From positions 33,542,001 to 33,606,000 of the forward strand of contig OZ020244.1 in assembly GCA_963971285.1 (NCBI GenBank): DNA of 64,000 nt, given 5' to 3'. The position numbers and the translations under genes are program-made. Under the pieces are notes generated by a model, which worked only from the letters and a program-made list of their open reading frames with translations, was not told the DNA's origin and did not search any database. This document shows positions 13,001 through 25,000 of the stretch, in pieces; positions within the stretch are counted from its first letter, which is position 1; every line of letters begins with the position of its first letter. This DNA is from Astropecten irregularis (Eukaryota; Echinodermata; Asteroidea; Paxillosida; Astropectinidae).

Positions 13001-16000
13001 ACCAAAGTATGATACTACCTTTAAACAATCGCTCACTGATTGAAAAGGTTCTTTTGTTCAGATTCCTGTTCAGCCACAATTCCCAACTTGAATAGAGGTT
13101 TGTTGATCTCATGTTTGTGACTCTCTCTCTCTTCTTCAGCGGCGTGCTCTTGTGGAGGAGTCAGAGAGACAGGAAGACATAGACAGGATGGATGCACTGA
13201 CCAAGAGAGAAGACGATGAAGCCAAGACCCAGTATGATCTAGAGCAGAGAGTCAGGTAGGCTAGATTGAAATCCGGATTTGTTTGGCAAGCCTGTCTTGG
13301 CAGAGGTGGTCTTTTTTATGCTTATTATTATTATTATTTATTATTGTTATTATTTATTTCTGGTAATGACACCAAGGATTCCTCAAAAGTGACCAAGGCA
13401 CTGTAGCTCGCAAGCCTGATGAAACCTGTTATGGAAAGATGATGAGAAGAAGATACAGTTTTAGAGGCGGGAGGAAAACCCCAGTGTAATATTCTGGGTA
13501 AAACCCACGGAATCAGGCAGGGACTGAAAACCCAATCCACTTGTGAACTGAGCCAGACTTGAACCCGGTCCAAAGAGGTGAAAGGCGAGGAAAGAACCGC
13601 TCCGCCAACCTGACTCCCCAAGCAGAGCTGTATCCAGGGGCCGATTTCATCAAACTTACTATCAATCGTAGGACTTTTGATGCATTGAAGCCCTACGTGG
13701 GATAGGCCCCCTACGATGCTGGGTTATCCTTTGTAACTCGAGTTACGATCAGTCGCAGGGTTTCGTGAAATCGACCCCAGGCTTGGTGCTTGACTTGGGA
13801 CTTTGTTTGCTACCGCCATTTGAGCCCCACAAAACGAATGGAAGGGATTGGGCCACATGACGCAGCCGAAGAAAGGCCCCAACTTTTGCCATGTTATCTC
13901 AAGCCCTTCATTTCATTTGGAACACAATAATGGCGGCAGCAAAAAAATAAATCCTAAGCCTAGCCTCAAGCCTCATTTCATAGAGGCCTAAGGTTAGAGG
14001 CTTTAAGATCAAAAGGAGAATGAAACAAACTTGGTAAAGCTGAAGGTAGGAATTGATATATTGATATAAAAGCAGAGAGAGTTTTAGGATGGAGGATAAC
14101 ATGTACCTGGAAAGGAGTTCCAAAGAGATGTGGTGCGAGGGAAAGAAGACTTGCTGAATTTGTGAACTCCCAAGATTCTGTTATTTGGGATGCATTGCAT
14201 GTCATCCACCTTACAGTGAGAGATTGTGACTAGGTAGAAACTAGCCCCAGACTGAAACAAGACTGTCTTTCTTAAAGTACAAGAAAGACTAGAAGGGGTA
14301 CCTGGTTTACAGCAAAATGACAGTGGCTCTGCCCCCATGTAAGCATATTTTGCAAGTAGACACTGAATGAGTCAGGATTAATACATGTAATTTAGAGATG
14401 GTCTTCTGGTCAATATTCCAAGTGAGGTGTAATTTTAATCTCTTTCATCATGTACTCCTTGTCATCGTATCCTTGATTTGTTTTCTGGTTTCCTCAGGGA
14501 AGAGGTCATCGAGCACTATGCCCAGCTCTCCGAAGAAGCAGCCGGGAGGGAACGGAAAGCCCTGTGGCGGATCCGTCGACATCAGCTGGATGATGCGCGT
14601 CTCAAATTCCTTGTGATGCAAGAATTAAGAATCCGCCAAGAACTTGGTGATCAGTCGCTCTTGACACATGTAAGCGGTGTGGTTGATGAGGCCGATGTTC
14701 CAGCAGAACCAGAGGTGATGAAGAGTCAGTTGGGAGTAGAGGGCTCTTCCGCTGGTGCAGATCAGAGGGAAGCTGGTGAAAGCCAATATCAGGGAGCTCC
14801 TAGAGGTCTGGAGTCAACAGCTCTGCCTCTTGATAGAATTGATGGGAATCCTGATATTCAGTCACCTGTTTCATCAGAATTGCCGCCCCAGGTCACGTCC
14901 CAGCTGGGAGGTGTAGACAGGGAAAGCACTTTGCAGCCCCGTCACTCTCCTCAAGAGGAAGGCGCTGTTGTCAGTGACGTGTCAGGAATGGGCAGTCTCC
15001 CAAATGAAGATATCGAGGCTACCCTTCAGATGATCGGTCAAGGCAGCATTGAGGGCGGACAGGCTGGCAGGGATGCAGCGAGGGTGGTTTCCCAGCCAGA
15101 AGTCAAAGCTGTCTCCATCGGAGACTTTCTCCCTAAAGAGCATGCTGAGGATGACGGTCTGGAGATGGCATCTTCAAACGATGCGGATGTTGATGATGTC
15201 CTGATTCAGATCGGGTCCACTCTGCCGTCCGAAGCACCAGTAAATGAAGCATCTTCGCAGCCTCCATCTTCATCTGATGTCATGAACGACATGTTGGGCT
15301 TATCAGAGTTGAAGGGCGCATCCAGGACAGATCCTGCCCATCCCTCAGACTCAGTTCTCGGCAGTGTCCTTTATCCCCCTCCTTCAACTGCTGAGCAGTC
15401 TGCTCTGCCATCCTTGAGCACCAACCAACATCCAGGAGGTCTTGAATCAACAGAAGCAAATAAACAGTTTGTAAAGAGTTCTTATGGACATGCGCAAGAT
15501 TCATCACTAGGAGATGTCCTGTACCCTATAGAACCCCAACCCCAACTTGTTGGGAAGAGTTCTGCAGATCCAGACAGAAACGTACCATCCCGTCCTCATC
15601 CCTCCGACTCCACAGTCTCCCTTTACCCAGCTGCGACGGAGGGACATTCCATTTCCTCTGCTCCAGAGACCAAACAGTCTGACTCCTCTTCAGAGGGAGG
15701 TCATCAGCATCAATCCAAAGGTGAAGTTTCTGTAAAACCTAGGAGTGCGTATGGACACGCCGGCGATTCTTCGGTTGGAGCTTTACTCTACCCTTCAGAA
15801 AGGTCGGATAAAGTCAGCGTCCAATTAGAGAAGATCAAAAAGGAATTTGCTCAGTTGCAGTCTGGAGAAGGCAGTGTGGTCCTGAAGCCTCTGCTAGGCC
15901 ATGCCTCAGACTCTACCGTACAGTCCATGCTGTATCCCGATCAAGGACCAGCAGATGCTGTCCGCAGTCTACCCGACGATGGCTCACAGCATGTTGCCGC

Positions 16001-19000
16001 AGCACATCCACACGGCCACCATCCCTCCGACTCCACTGCACAGAATGTCATGTACGGCAGAGGGCTAGTCGCTCTGAAGGAAGAGACGGAGGTGGACGGA
16101 GGGGATTCCAAGGAGGAACCAGCCATCGCCCCCTGGACTGGTCAGGGAGTGGAACCATTTCAGGATAACTTTGATGCCCTCGGTAAGACATCTCCAACGT
16201 CCTTCTCCACTTTTGTTTTTCAGGTCTCTGATTTGTGACTTTAAAGTTCAACCCCTGTTAAAAAGGCAACAGACTAGTCAAATGAGAGACTTTGGAGAAC
16301 CGGTCTTGCAGTCAACAGCGCATGTGCAAAACAACATGCGCATGCTCACAATTGCGTGCGCGTGCGCTGTTAACTTGAAGACCGATTCTCCAAAGTCTCC
16401 CATTATTGTCCTGTCATAATACTTCCTCAGTGCAGCGTATTGCTGGTCAAAGTTGCCCTTTTTTTCAGTAAAATTTGCCAGTGAACACCATTTTCCTGTT
16501 GCAAAAGAAATTTCAGTATCTTCAAAGAAAAATGGCCAGCAGTCTTTTATTTTATACCTGGTACTTTGAAATGTGCCCAAGCCAAGGTTTTGAAAAGGAC
16601 CTATGATCTCAGAAGCAGTCAAAGGGGTTTATGAAACGGAGGATCAGGCTCAGACCCCAGCTCCATTTCGTGAATCCACTCTAAAATAACGGGTATCAAA
16701 ATGGAATCTTTTGGCTGTGGTTCGGAAGTAGATTTTCTGATATGAAAAGGAAAACAGAGCTTTAGCTTCAGTGAAAAACCACAACCTATATTTTCAGCAT
16801 ATGGATGACAGAGCTGTAGCCGGAGCCTGAGCCTAAACCACCGTTTCGTAAACCCCATTAAGCAAGCAATCCTCACTCATCTTCTTGCCTTTTCTTTCTT
16901 CTTTGCCTTTTTGCCGTGTTTCCCAGACAAGCCACCAATGCCGGATCTCTTGTCCAACATCGGCTTCATACCACTGTCGGCGGAGATAGGGGACTACGGC
17001 TTACAAGCTGCTGAGAGTGAGAGCACGGACGCAGTGGAGCTCCAATCTCTACCCATCATCATGAAGAGATCCGTCACAGCACCATTGCTAGCACAGTAAG
17101 GGACCTCAGAAGAGGCTTCTTGCCTTATAATAATGATTATAATTCTGAATTTATTCCGCGCTTACATCTGTCCAAAGACACTCGTGGTGCACATATTATT
17201 ATCCCCAGGCCTTCATTTTCATAAAAATAAGGAAAGCTGCAAATCACTCTCCTTAAATCAACGTAGAGAATTTAGGAGAGTGATTTGCTCTCGCTATTAA
17301 ACAAGTTTGAGCTGCAAGTCCAACTCTTTAAATCAACATAGGGTCTACTCATAACAGTGAATTATTAGAGAGCAGTTTGCTCTTGCCAAACTAAGTTTCC
17401 GCATGTGTCCGGTGTCGGAAAAATAGAACATATGCAAAATTTGGCTTGTCCTGTTGAAAATGTTAGTATTTTCTGCAAAGGGTAAATGTTGGCTTGAAAA
17501 AATGTTTTGAAAAAGGGCAGCTCTCCTTAAATTGTTAAGGAGCTCTTTTTTCACTCTCCTTGAAAACATTAAGGAGAGCGGAAAAGAGTGATCACTCTCA
17601 CTCTCCTTAAAATTCAAGGTCTTTATCCCTGGTCATTGGGCCATAATTTACATTCCTGAAATCATCTCAACTCCCTGGAGAGTATACAGCCCCGGTTGTT
17701 GTATTCAGTGCACATATGCCAATCAAACCACAAAGCCATCTCTACCCTCGGAGGTACCCATTTACTCCTGGATGAAGAGGAGCAATCTTTGACAGAGCGT
17801 CTTGCCCAAGGACGCAAGCACCATTAACCCGTGACTGGTTTAGAACCAACAATCTGTACATTGACCACGAGATCTTGAGTTCGACGCGCCAGACCACTGG
17901 GCTACAGCACTCCACTTGCCTTCATCCAGAATGCCGAAAAGATTTGTGACGATACTCCCTTGCAGCGTTTTTTGTACCATCCATCATTGTCGTTACTTTG
18001 AATGGGAGACCTTTGTAGAGTCGGTCTTGAGTCAATTGTGAGCATGTGCGCGCTGTATTGCGCGTGCGTGCGCGTGTGCTGTTGACTCAAGACCTACTTT
18101 CCTAAAAGTCTCCCATTAATGGCACATTTTCACTGTGATGTGAAGAACAATTACTATTCTGAGTCCTATTTAAGGCTTTGCATGGAGGAAGTTCATATCA
18201 TTTAGAAAGGTGCAGTCTTTAATTGTCAACTTCCAGAGTGCGGCGCAAATAGTGTAAAGAAGTGTAAAGTTGTCTTGCTATCATCCAAACGTGAGGCCGT
18301 CTGGCCTCATCAGTTTCTGCCCTCTCTTGTCATCAGTTTGTCTGTGCTCTCACATCATAGCATATTAGTATTTTGACTTCCGGTCCGGTATTTGCTCTCC
18401 TCTCCCTTCTCCCAGAATCGGCCTGGTCAATCGGAGCATCCTGGACTACTTCATGGTAGAGCTGGGAATCGGCAAGCACTTTGAGGCCATCAGAAGCTTC
18501 CTGTTCCTTGAGGATGGGGAATTTGGCCAGTCCCTCTGCGATCAGCTCTTCGACAAGGTCAGTTGCTTTCCTCAATGCCCCAATCCCTCCCCCCTAAACC
18601 TTGCAGTGTCAGTCCTGCTGTTTATAAAGTCGGTTTATGGCGACTTTCGAAGAATTAAAATGGTGTATGGTGAATTTGTCAACATTACTCTGTGGTTTAT
18701 AGTGATGATGATAATGACAGTCCAGTACGCGGCTAATATGGTGCTTATTATTACTAGTATCACTGGTCATTGGGCTACATTTACATTCCAGAAAAACCAT
18801 CTCAACTCCTTGGGGAGTATACAGCCCTGGCTGCACAAAGCTATCTCTACCCTCTCAGGTTGTGAGGGCAGTTCAGAAACAGCTTATCTTTAGGCCTTTT
18901 CACACGACGCTTAAAAAAACTCTCAACCTTTGAGACATTTTGTCATGGTTGCGAAATCTTACAAAACGGTTTTCCCTGGCCGTTTTTGCGTCCTTTCACA

Positions 19001-22000
19001 CTGCACAGTGTAACATTTCGCAAGCCTCCCTTGAGACGGAACGCGGGTAACCGATAGACTATGCATGTTATGAATTTAAAACGCTGCTAGTCCCATCACG
19101 ACGCTGAGGTTGCGCGTGAAGTGCGCGGTCTGCAAAGGCCATGTAACACATAGAAAGCATGCATGCTCATTGCAAAGCACTTCGCAAGGGACCCCTGAGA
19201 AATGTTGTCGTAGGTCTGGACCTCGGTCAAAATCTCTCAAGGATTCACCATTGACATCAGTCACTCTCAAGCATTGGTGTCCTTTCACACGATGACACTT
19301 TTGTAAGATTTTGCTACCATGAGAGAATTTCTAAATGGTTGAGAGTTTTTTGGCGTTGTGTGAAAAGGCCTTTTGTTACAACCAACCATCCCCCCCCCCC
19401 CCCTCCCTTCCAAGGACAATTCACAGCTAAAGTGGTTCCGGCTGTGTGTTACGTCTCCAAGCGTTGTGCTGTAGCGCACTTATGCTGGAAAGAGCTGTGG
19501 GATATCAATCACGAGCCTCTCACCACAAAATCAGGATAATTGGGACCTACTCTGAACGCGGGGCACGGATTCAGATTGAAGGGTATTCAGTTTACAAAGC
19601 TTGCGCTCTCCGGTTGTCTGAACAGGTGGCTCAAGGTATGAGACCCAACGAGTTACTGACGCCCATCATCCTGAACCAGCTACTAGACCGGGCGGTGCAG
19701 AACTCAGCCAGCAGAGAGTCCCAGTATGCCAACAACCTGGGATTCAGCCTGAAGTATCTCCCGCACATCTTCAAACCCAACGGTGAGACATTTGACTAAT
19801 AAAAACAGGATTCGAACCTCTGCCCTTTAAGAAAACAATACCGGTGCTCTACCAACTGAACTATCCAGTCCAAATTGTCTATACGTTTGTTCAGTTGCCA
19901 GTGAGAAGCTTTTGCCTGAAACAATAGAACGCTTTAGATTTTCACGTTGACTACGTCGGCTGATACGTGATTGCATCAGGCCGAGTCTTTGCGCATACGT
20001 CAAGTCATCACCAATGTTGTCTGAGTGAGTCAAGGACGCACAGACTACGGTTTTGACGTTCAGCACGATGTTCTCGCATTTGTGGTTGGCGAGTACAAGG
20101 TCCACGTTCACACTAATCTTAATCACTTTAATAACATCAGGAAGCCATGAACACTGAATGATTGAAAATGAGCTGCAGTGATTCTTTTTGGAATGGGAAT
20201 TAATAATAATTATCACGTTTATAAAGCGCCTTTTCAAAAGTTACAATGCGCTGGCTACAACGTAATCGGGTAGCAGGTATTCATTAGCGCCCTCGGCTGC
20301 CAGCCATACTGGCAATCCATTATGATTACGAGCCTGAGTTCAAAAGTGTTTGATTTTTGTGGAGGGAGGAAAACCAGAGAACCCGGAAAAAAAACCTCGT
20401 AGCATAGGAGAGAACCAATGCACAAGTGTACTTTACATATGACCCAAGCTGGGATCGAACCCGGGCCACATTGGTGAGTTCCTAAAGCACATGCCACCCC
20501 TTAAGAGAATTTGACCGGAATGGGACTTGGACCAGAGACCCTTGGTTGCTGGCACCCAGTGCTTTGCAGACCTATGACGGGGATAAACTTTCATTTCCCA
20601 TTCTGATATGTTTCATGTCAGGGCCGATCAAGTCCGCATCATCTGCCATTAAGCATAGGAAAGTTTGAGATGGTCCTATTGGTTACCAACCAAAATACCG
20701 CTCTACGTTATTGCAAGTATGAAATTTTGCTCTGGGGAATATTCCTGTGAAGCAGCTATATATATTATATGGAATCCCTGATACTTAACCATACATTTTC
20801 ATTTTGTAATGAAAGCTGGTGTGTTGGTATACATTGTAATTTGTCGTTTAATGTATTTTTATGAGAAGCATCAAATGATTGTAAGTTTTTGACTATGAAC
20901 AGCTTTTTTATTTTTTGTTTTATTTCTCCAACAGCTATAGGCACCTTTGATTGTTTGGAGCTCAGATACAGGGTAAGAAATCTGAAAAGTATTCTATATG
21001 CTATGTGGATCGGTTTGCGAAAACACCTCAACGTTTCGACTAGCCTGATCTAGTCTTCATCAGGGTCTTCTGATGATGACTAGAGCAGGATAGTAAAAAC
21101 GTTGAGACCTAACCAGAAGTGCGACGAAATAAGAAGTGCGAAAGTACAAATTAAAGGGTTCATGCAGTGCTTTTTCCAGTCAGGTTATTTTATTGCCTTC
21201 ATACAGAGAATATACTGACAAATAATGAATGGCAAGTCTTATTTTGGTTTCAAACCAGCATCTGGTTTTCTTTTGAACGGCTTTGCAAAATGGGGAATTT
21301 TCATGCATACTCATGTAGGGAACCAACAGCCAAAATATAATGAAAAAAAACATAAAAAATGAAGAGGCAAACATGACCCACATAAATGGTTGGTCAAAAA
21401 ATTTACACCACCAGTTGAGTGAAAGGAACATATTCAGCACAGTAAAACCCTTTGAGGGGAAAAGGTTTTGTCAGAAAACCTATAAAACAACCCCGACTTT
21501 TTGTGAACAAAGCAATTGGATTACTGCTCTCAGTTACCCAGATGACATCACAGTTTTGCTCATGAATATGGAAATTCTAATTAGCATACAAACCAAAAAA
21601 ACTGTTGTTAACCCTGAAACAGTGTGAGGAAGTGGGTAAAATCAAAGGCCCATGTAACAATTTATTTTTGGCACATGTTCAAGCCATAATATTCCTATTG
21701 CATAGACCCTTTAATATTACATGGTTTTTCTGCAAACTGATCCACATACCAATTGTCACCATGCAAAGCCTCAGATATACTGGTACTTGTATTTGCTTCT
21801 TAATCGGTCTCTTTTTGTGGACTAGAAATAATCATATGTAAAGTGCAAAAAGATTTATTTTTCAAGATTGATTCGATTTGTATTCATGGAGAAGGGTTAA
21901 AATCACCCCTTGGAGAAAATTAAAGATACTGTAGAAATAAAAGTGGTGGTTATTTTTTAAAATGTTAATTTTTTTTTTTTTTTTTAAGTATTGGGTACAT

Positions 22001-25000
22001 GTTTATTTATATTTTCTTAAGAAAATTTAAAATCTAGTTGGAGATGACTTGGCTTCAACTCTGGAACCCCTATCTCTCTGTCGCTCTGTAGCCTCTTTGA
22101 GCCTCTTTTACAGATACTTTTTTGGTAGGTGATCCAATGGACTCTCACTGGTTGTTCCACCCAACCGTACCTTTGGTCGCACCACACGTTTCTCTGCTCA
22201 GTCACATTCTTACACTGTGGTGGTCCCAAAGTCAAATACTCCGGGATACTCATCCAGTTTCTTCCCGCGTACCGCTTTGCTGTGGAATTCACTCCCTGCA
22301 TCCTGCTTCCCTTCCACTTACAATTTGTCTCAATTTAAGTGCAACATCAATAGTTATCTTTCTACCTCATGATTTCTTCTTTGTTCCCTTTTCTCCTCGT
22401 TTTAGCCATCACCTTGAGTGGCCTGTTTTGGGCCTTGTGATTGGCGATTTTTCATAAAGAAAAAATAATAATAATAATATGTGAATAACTGTCCTAAATT
22501 GACACTAATTTGAACTCTCATTTGTTTCTGTTGGCATGTCTGTCTATAGGTGGATTGGCCATGTAATATTGTCATCACAGATACATGTCTGGCCAAATAC
22601 AACAGGGTCTTCTCATTCCTCCTTCAGCTGAAGCGCATCTCCTGGGTGCTTAGAGACATCTTCTTTCAGCTCAAGAGAGGAGGTAATATAGACCGTTTTG
22701 GGACCTGCTCTATCAAAATGAGGAATTTGTGTAGTTTTAAAAATACAATACAAATGCTTACAGGTAGTATCATACTTTGGTAAGTGACCAAAACAGAAAT
22801 GTTCACAGATTTACGTATAACTTACAGGGTATGAAGATGGTGCTGGTAGAAACATACCATTACAATATTTCCGCCTGAAATGGTGTATTTATCCAGAAAT
22901 TAGTAAAACAATGACCAAAAATCTTGTTGCCCTTTTAAAAGATAAAAAATAAAAGAGAAAAGACTTAAGAAATACTGTGCCCGTTTTTCGCTGTTTTCAC
23001 AAAAAGTGGGCAACGTATGGGACTTAAATTTTCACAGATGACTGTTACTGTATCTGTCTTGGTATTTTTGCCCATGAATCTGTATTTCTTTGATAAAAAC
23101 CAAAGTATGATACTACCTTTAAAGTTAGGAGGGCCTGACACGTTAAAAATGTAGTTTTTAAAATGTTTGTTTAAGCATTGCATTCTTGAAGGTGTGGCTT
23201 GTGTTTTCTTATTAAACAGCCAAGATATTGATTGTGCAGTTTTAGCATTCCAAATGAATTAATTTGTATTCTTCGTTGTTTTCTTTATTATTTATCAGCC
23301 CTTATGAGTCATGCCGCTAATTCTCCACAGTTTCGACAACTGCAGTTGTTTCGGTGAGTCCCTTCATTAGAGAAGGCGAAACCCTACCTTGTTTTGTTTT
23401 TTTCATTGAAAAGTGAACAAAGAAAAAATGAGAGGAGTGGGATTCGAACCAGCAACTCACAGAATACCATACCACTTCTCAATACTCAACAAACTGAGCT
23501 ATTTAGCACCACTTAGTAATAATTTACGAGATAATTGATTACGAGACTTTGAGTACGACACACCAGACCACTAGGCGATAGCACCCCACAAACAAAGTGT
23601 GTCATAGTTGTTTTTGTTTTGTTCTTTGACTGTCGTCCAGACATGAGATGCAACACTTTGTGAACGTGATGCAAGGATACGTAGTCAATCAGATCATCCA
23701 CGTCACATGGGAAGAATTCCAGAGGCATCTCAAGACTGAGGTAAGTTAGTTTCAATACACCGATCAGTAGGCCACGCCCACCATAGCAACGGCCAAGCAA
23801 CACGCACATGCACGCGTAATGTATATGCAGTGTCCCTGTCTGCCTTTTGTAGGGCAACAAAAGAATTTACGCACCGCCGCACTCTATAAATGCAATATAG
23901 ATGGCGGTGGACATAAATGCTTTTCTTGCCGAATAAAAGTTGGGCAGGGACACTGCAGTAATGGCAGGTGTTTTCTACCTCCATGGTCGTGCCGCCGGAT
24001 TGGTGTACAGTGAACATTATCCTTGTGAACAAAACATTCTGTATAATTATGGTTCTTTAAAACGCTATAACAAAGGACCACTATAACGGATCCATTCATG
24101 TTCACTATTTTCGCTATGTGATGTTCGTACTTTCTCTGTGCTAGCCCCAAATCTCTGGAACTCTCTTCCCATCCACATCCATGAAACTGATACATGAGAT
24201 TTGTTTAAGATAGAAGCTGTCTTGTCTCAGAAGTCTTTTGTCAGTAAATTGATACCGGTCACTAGAAACAACTGTCTAGGCTTTGAAGCCACCGGCATAC
24301 CCAGGATTTTGTCTTGGGGGGGGGGGTGGCTCAAAGAAAAAAAAATGCTCAACAAACATTTTGTGACTCCTCCCCCTTCCTCCTCCTCCTCCTCTCCCTT
24401 TCCCTCTCCCCCATTTTTTTTTTCAGGGACACCCCCCCCCCCCATGGGTGCGCCACTGTTTGAAGCATGTTGGAAAACGCATTAGGAATTTTGTATTTAG
24501 TTATAATTATTCATGTGTTTATTTTATGATGGACAGTTTTGTTTGTTTTGTCCATTTGCATCAGGTTCATAATCTTGATGATCTGCATCAGAAGCATGCC
24601 GAGTATCTCAACAAGGCCATCTTCAGGTAATGACAAATTCCAAAAACAATATTGATCTTCCTGTGAAAAGATTTCAAAAAGTTGGCGCTGTATGGGATTT
24701 CACAGATTACTGTTACTGTATCTTCCTTGATAGACTTACTCTCCTTCTGACCTGTTTATACTACTTGGAGAGCAAATCACCTTTTTTACGTCTATTCTTT
24801 GTGAAGCGCCTTGAGCAGATTTATCTGGAAGGGCACTTTATAAGAATTTGTCATTATTCATATTATTTGATATTTTTGCTCATGAATCTGCCGTTTCTTT
24901 GACAAAAACCAAACTATGAAATTTCTGGGTACTTTTGTATTTAAAAAAATACTTCCAGATGTCTCCTGAACAAGAAAGCCGCCCCCGTTATGAAGATTAT

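Noticed and set aside
14398..14616. Separate small gene overlapping the start of GCP6 exon k
   Set aside because: Another frame over the same bases; the GCP6 frame carries clear homology to the coiled-coil region.
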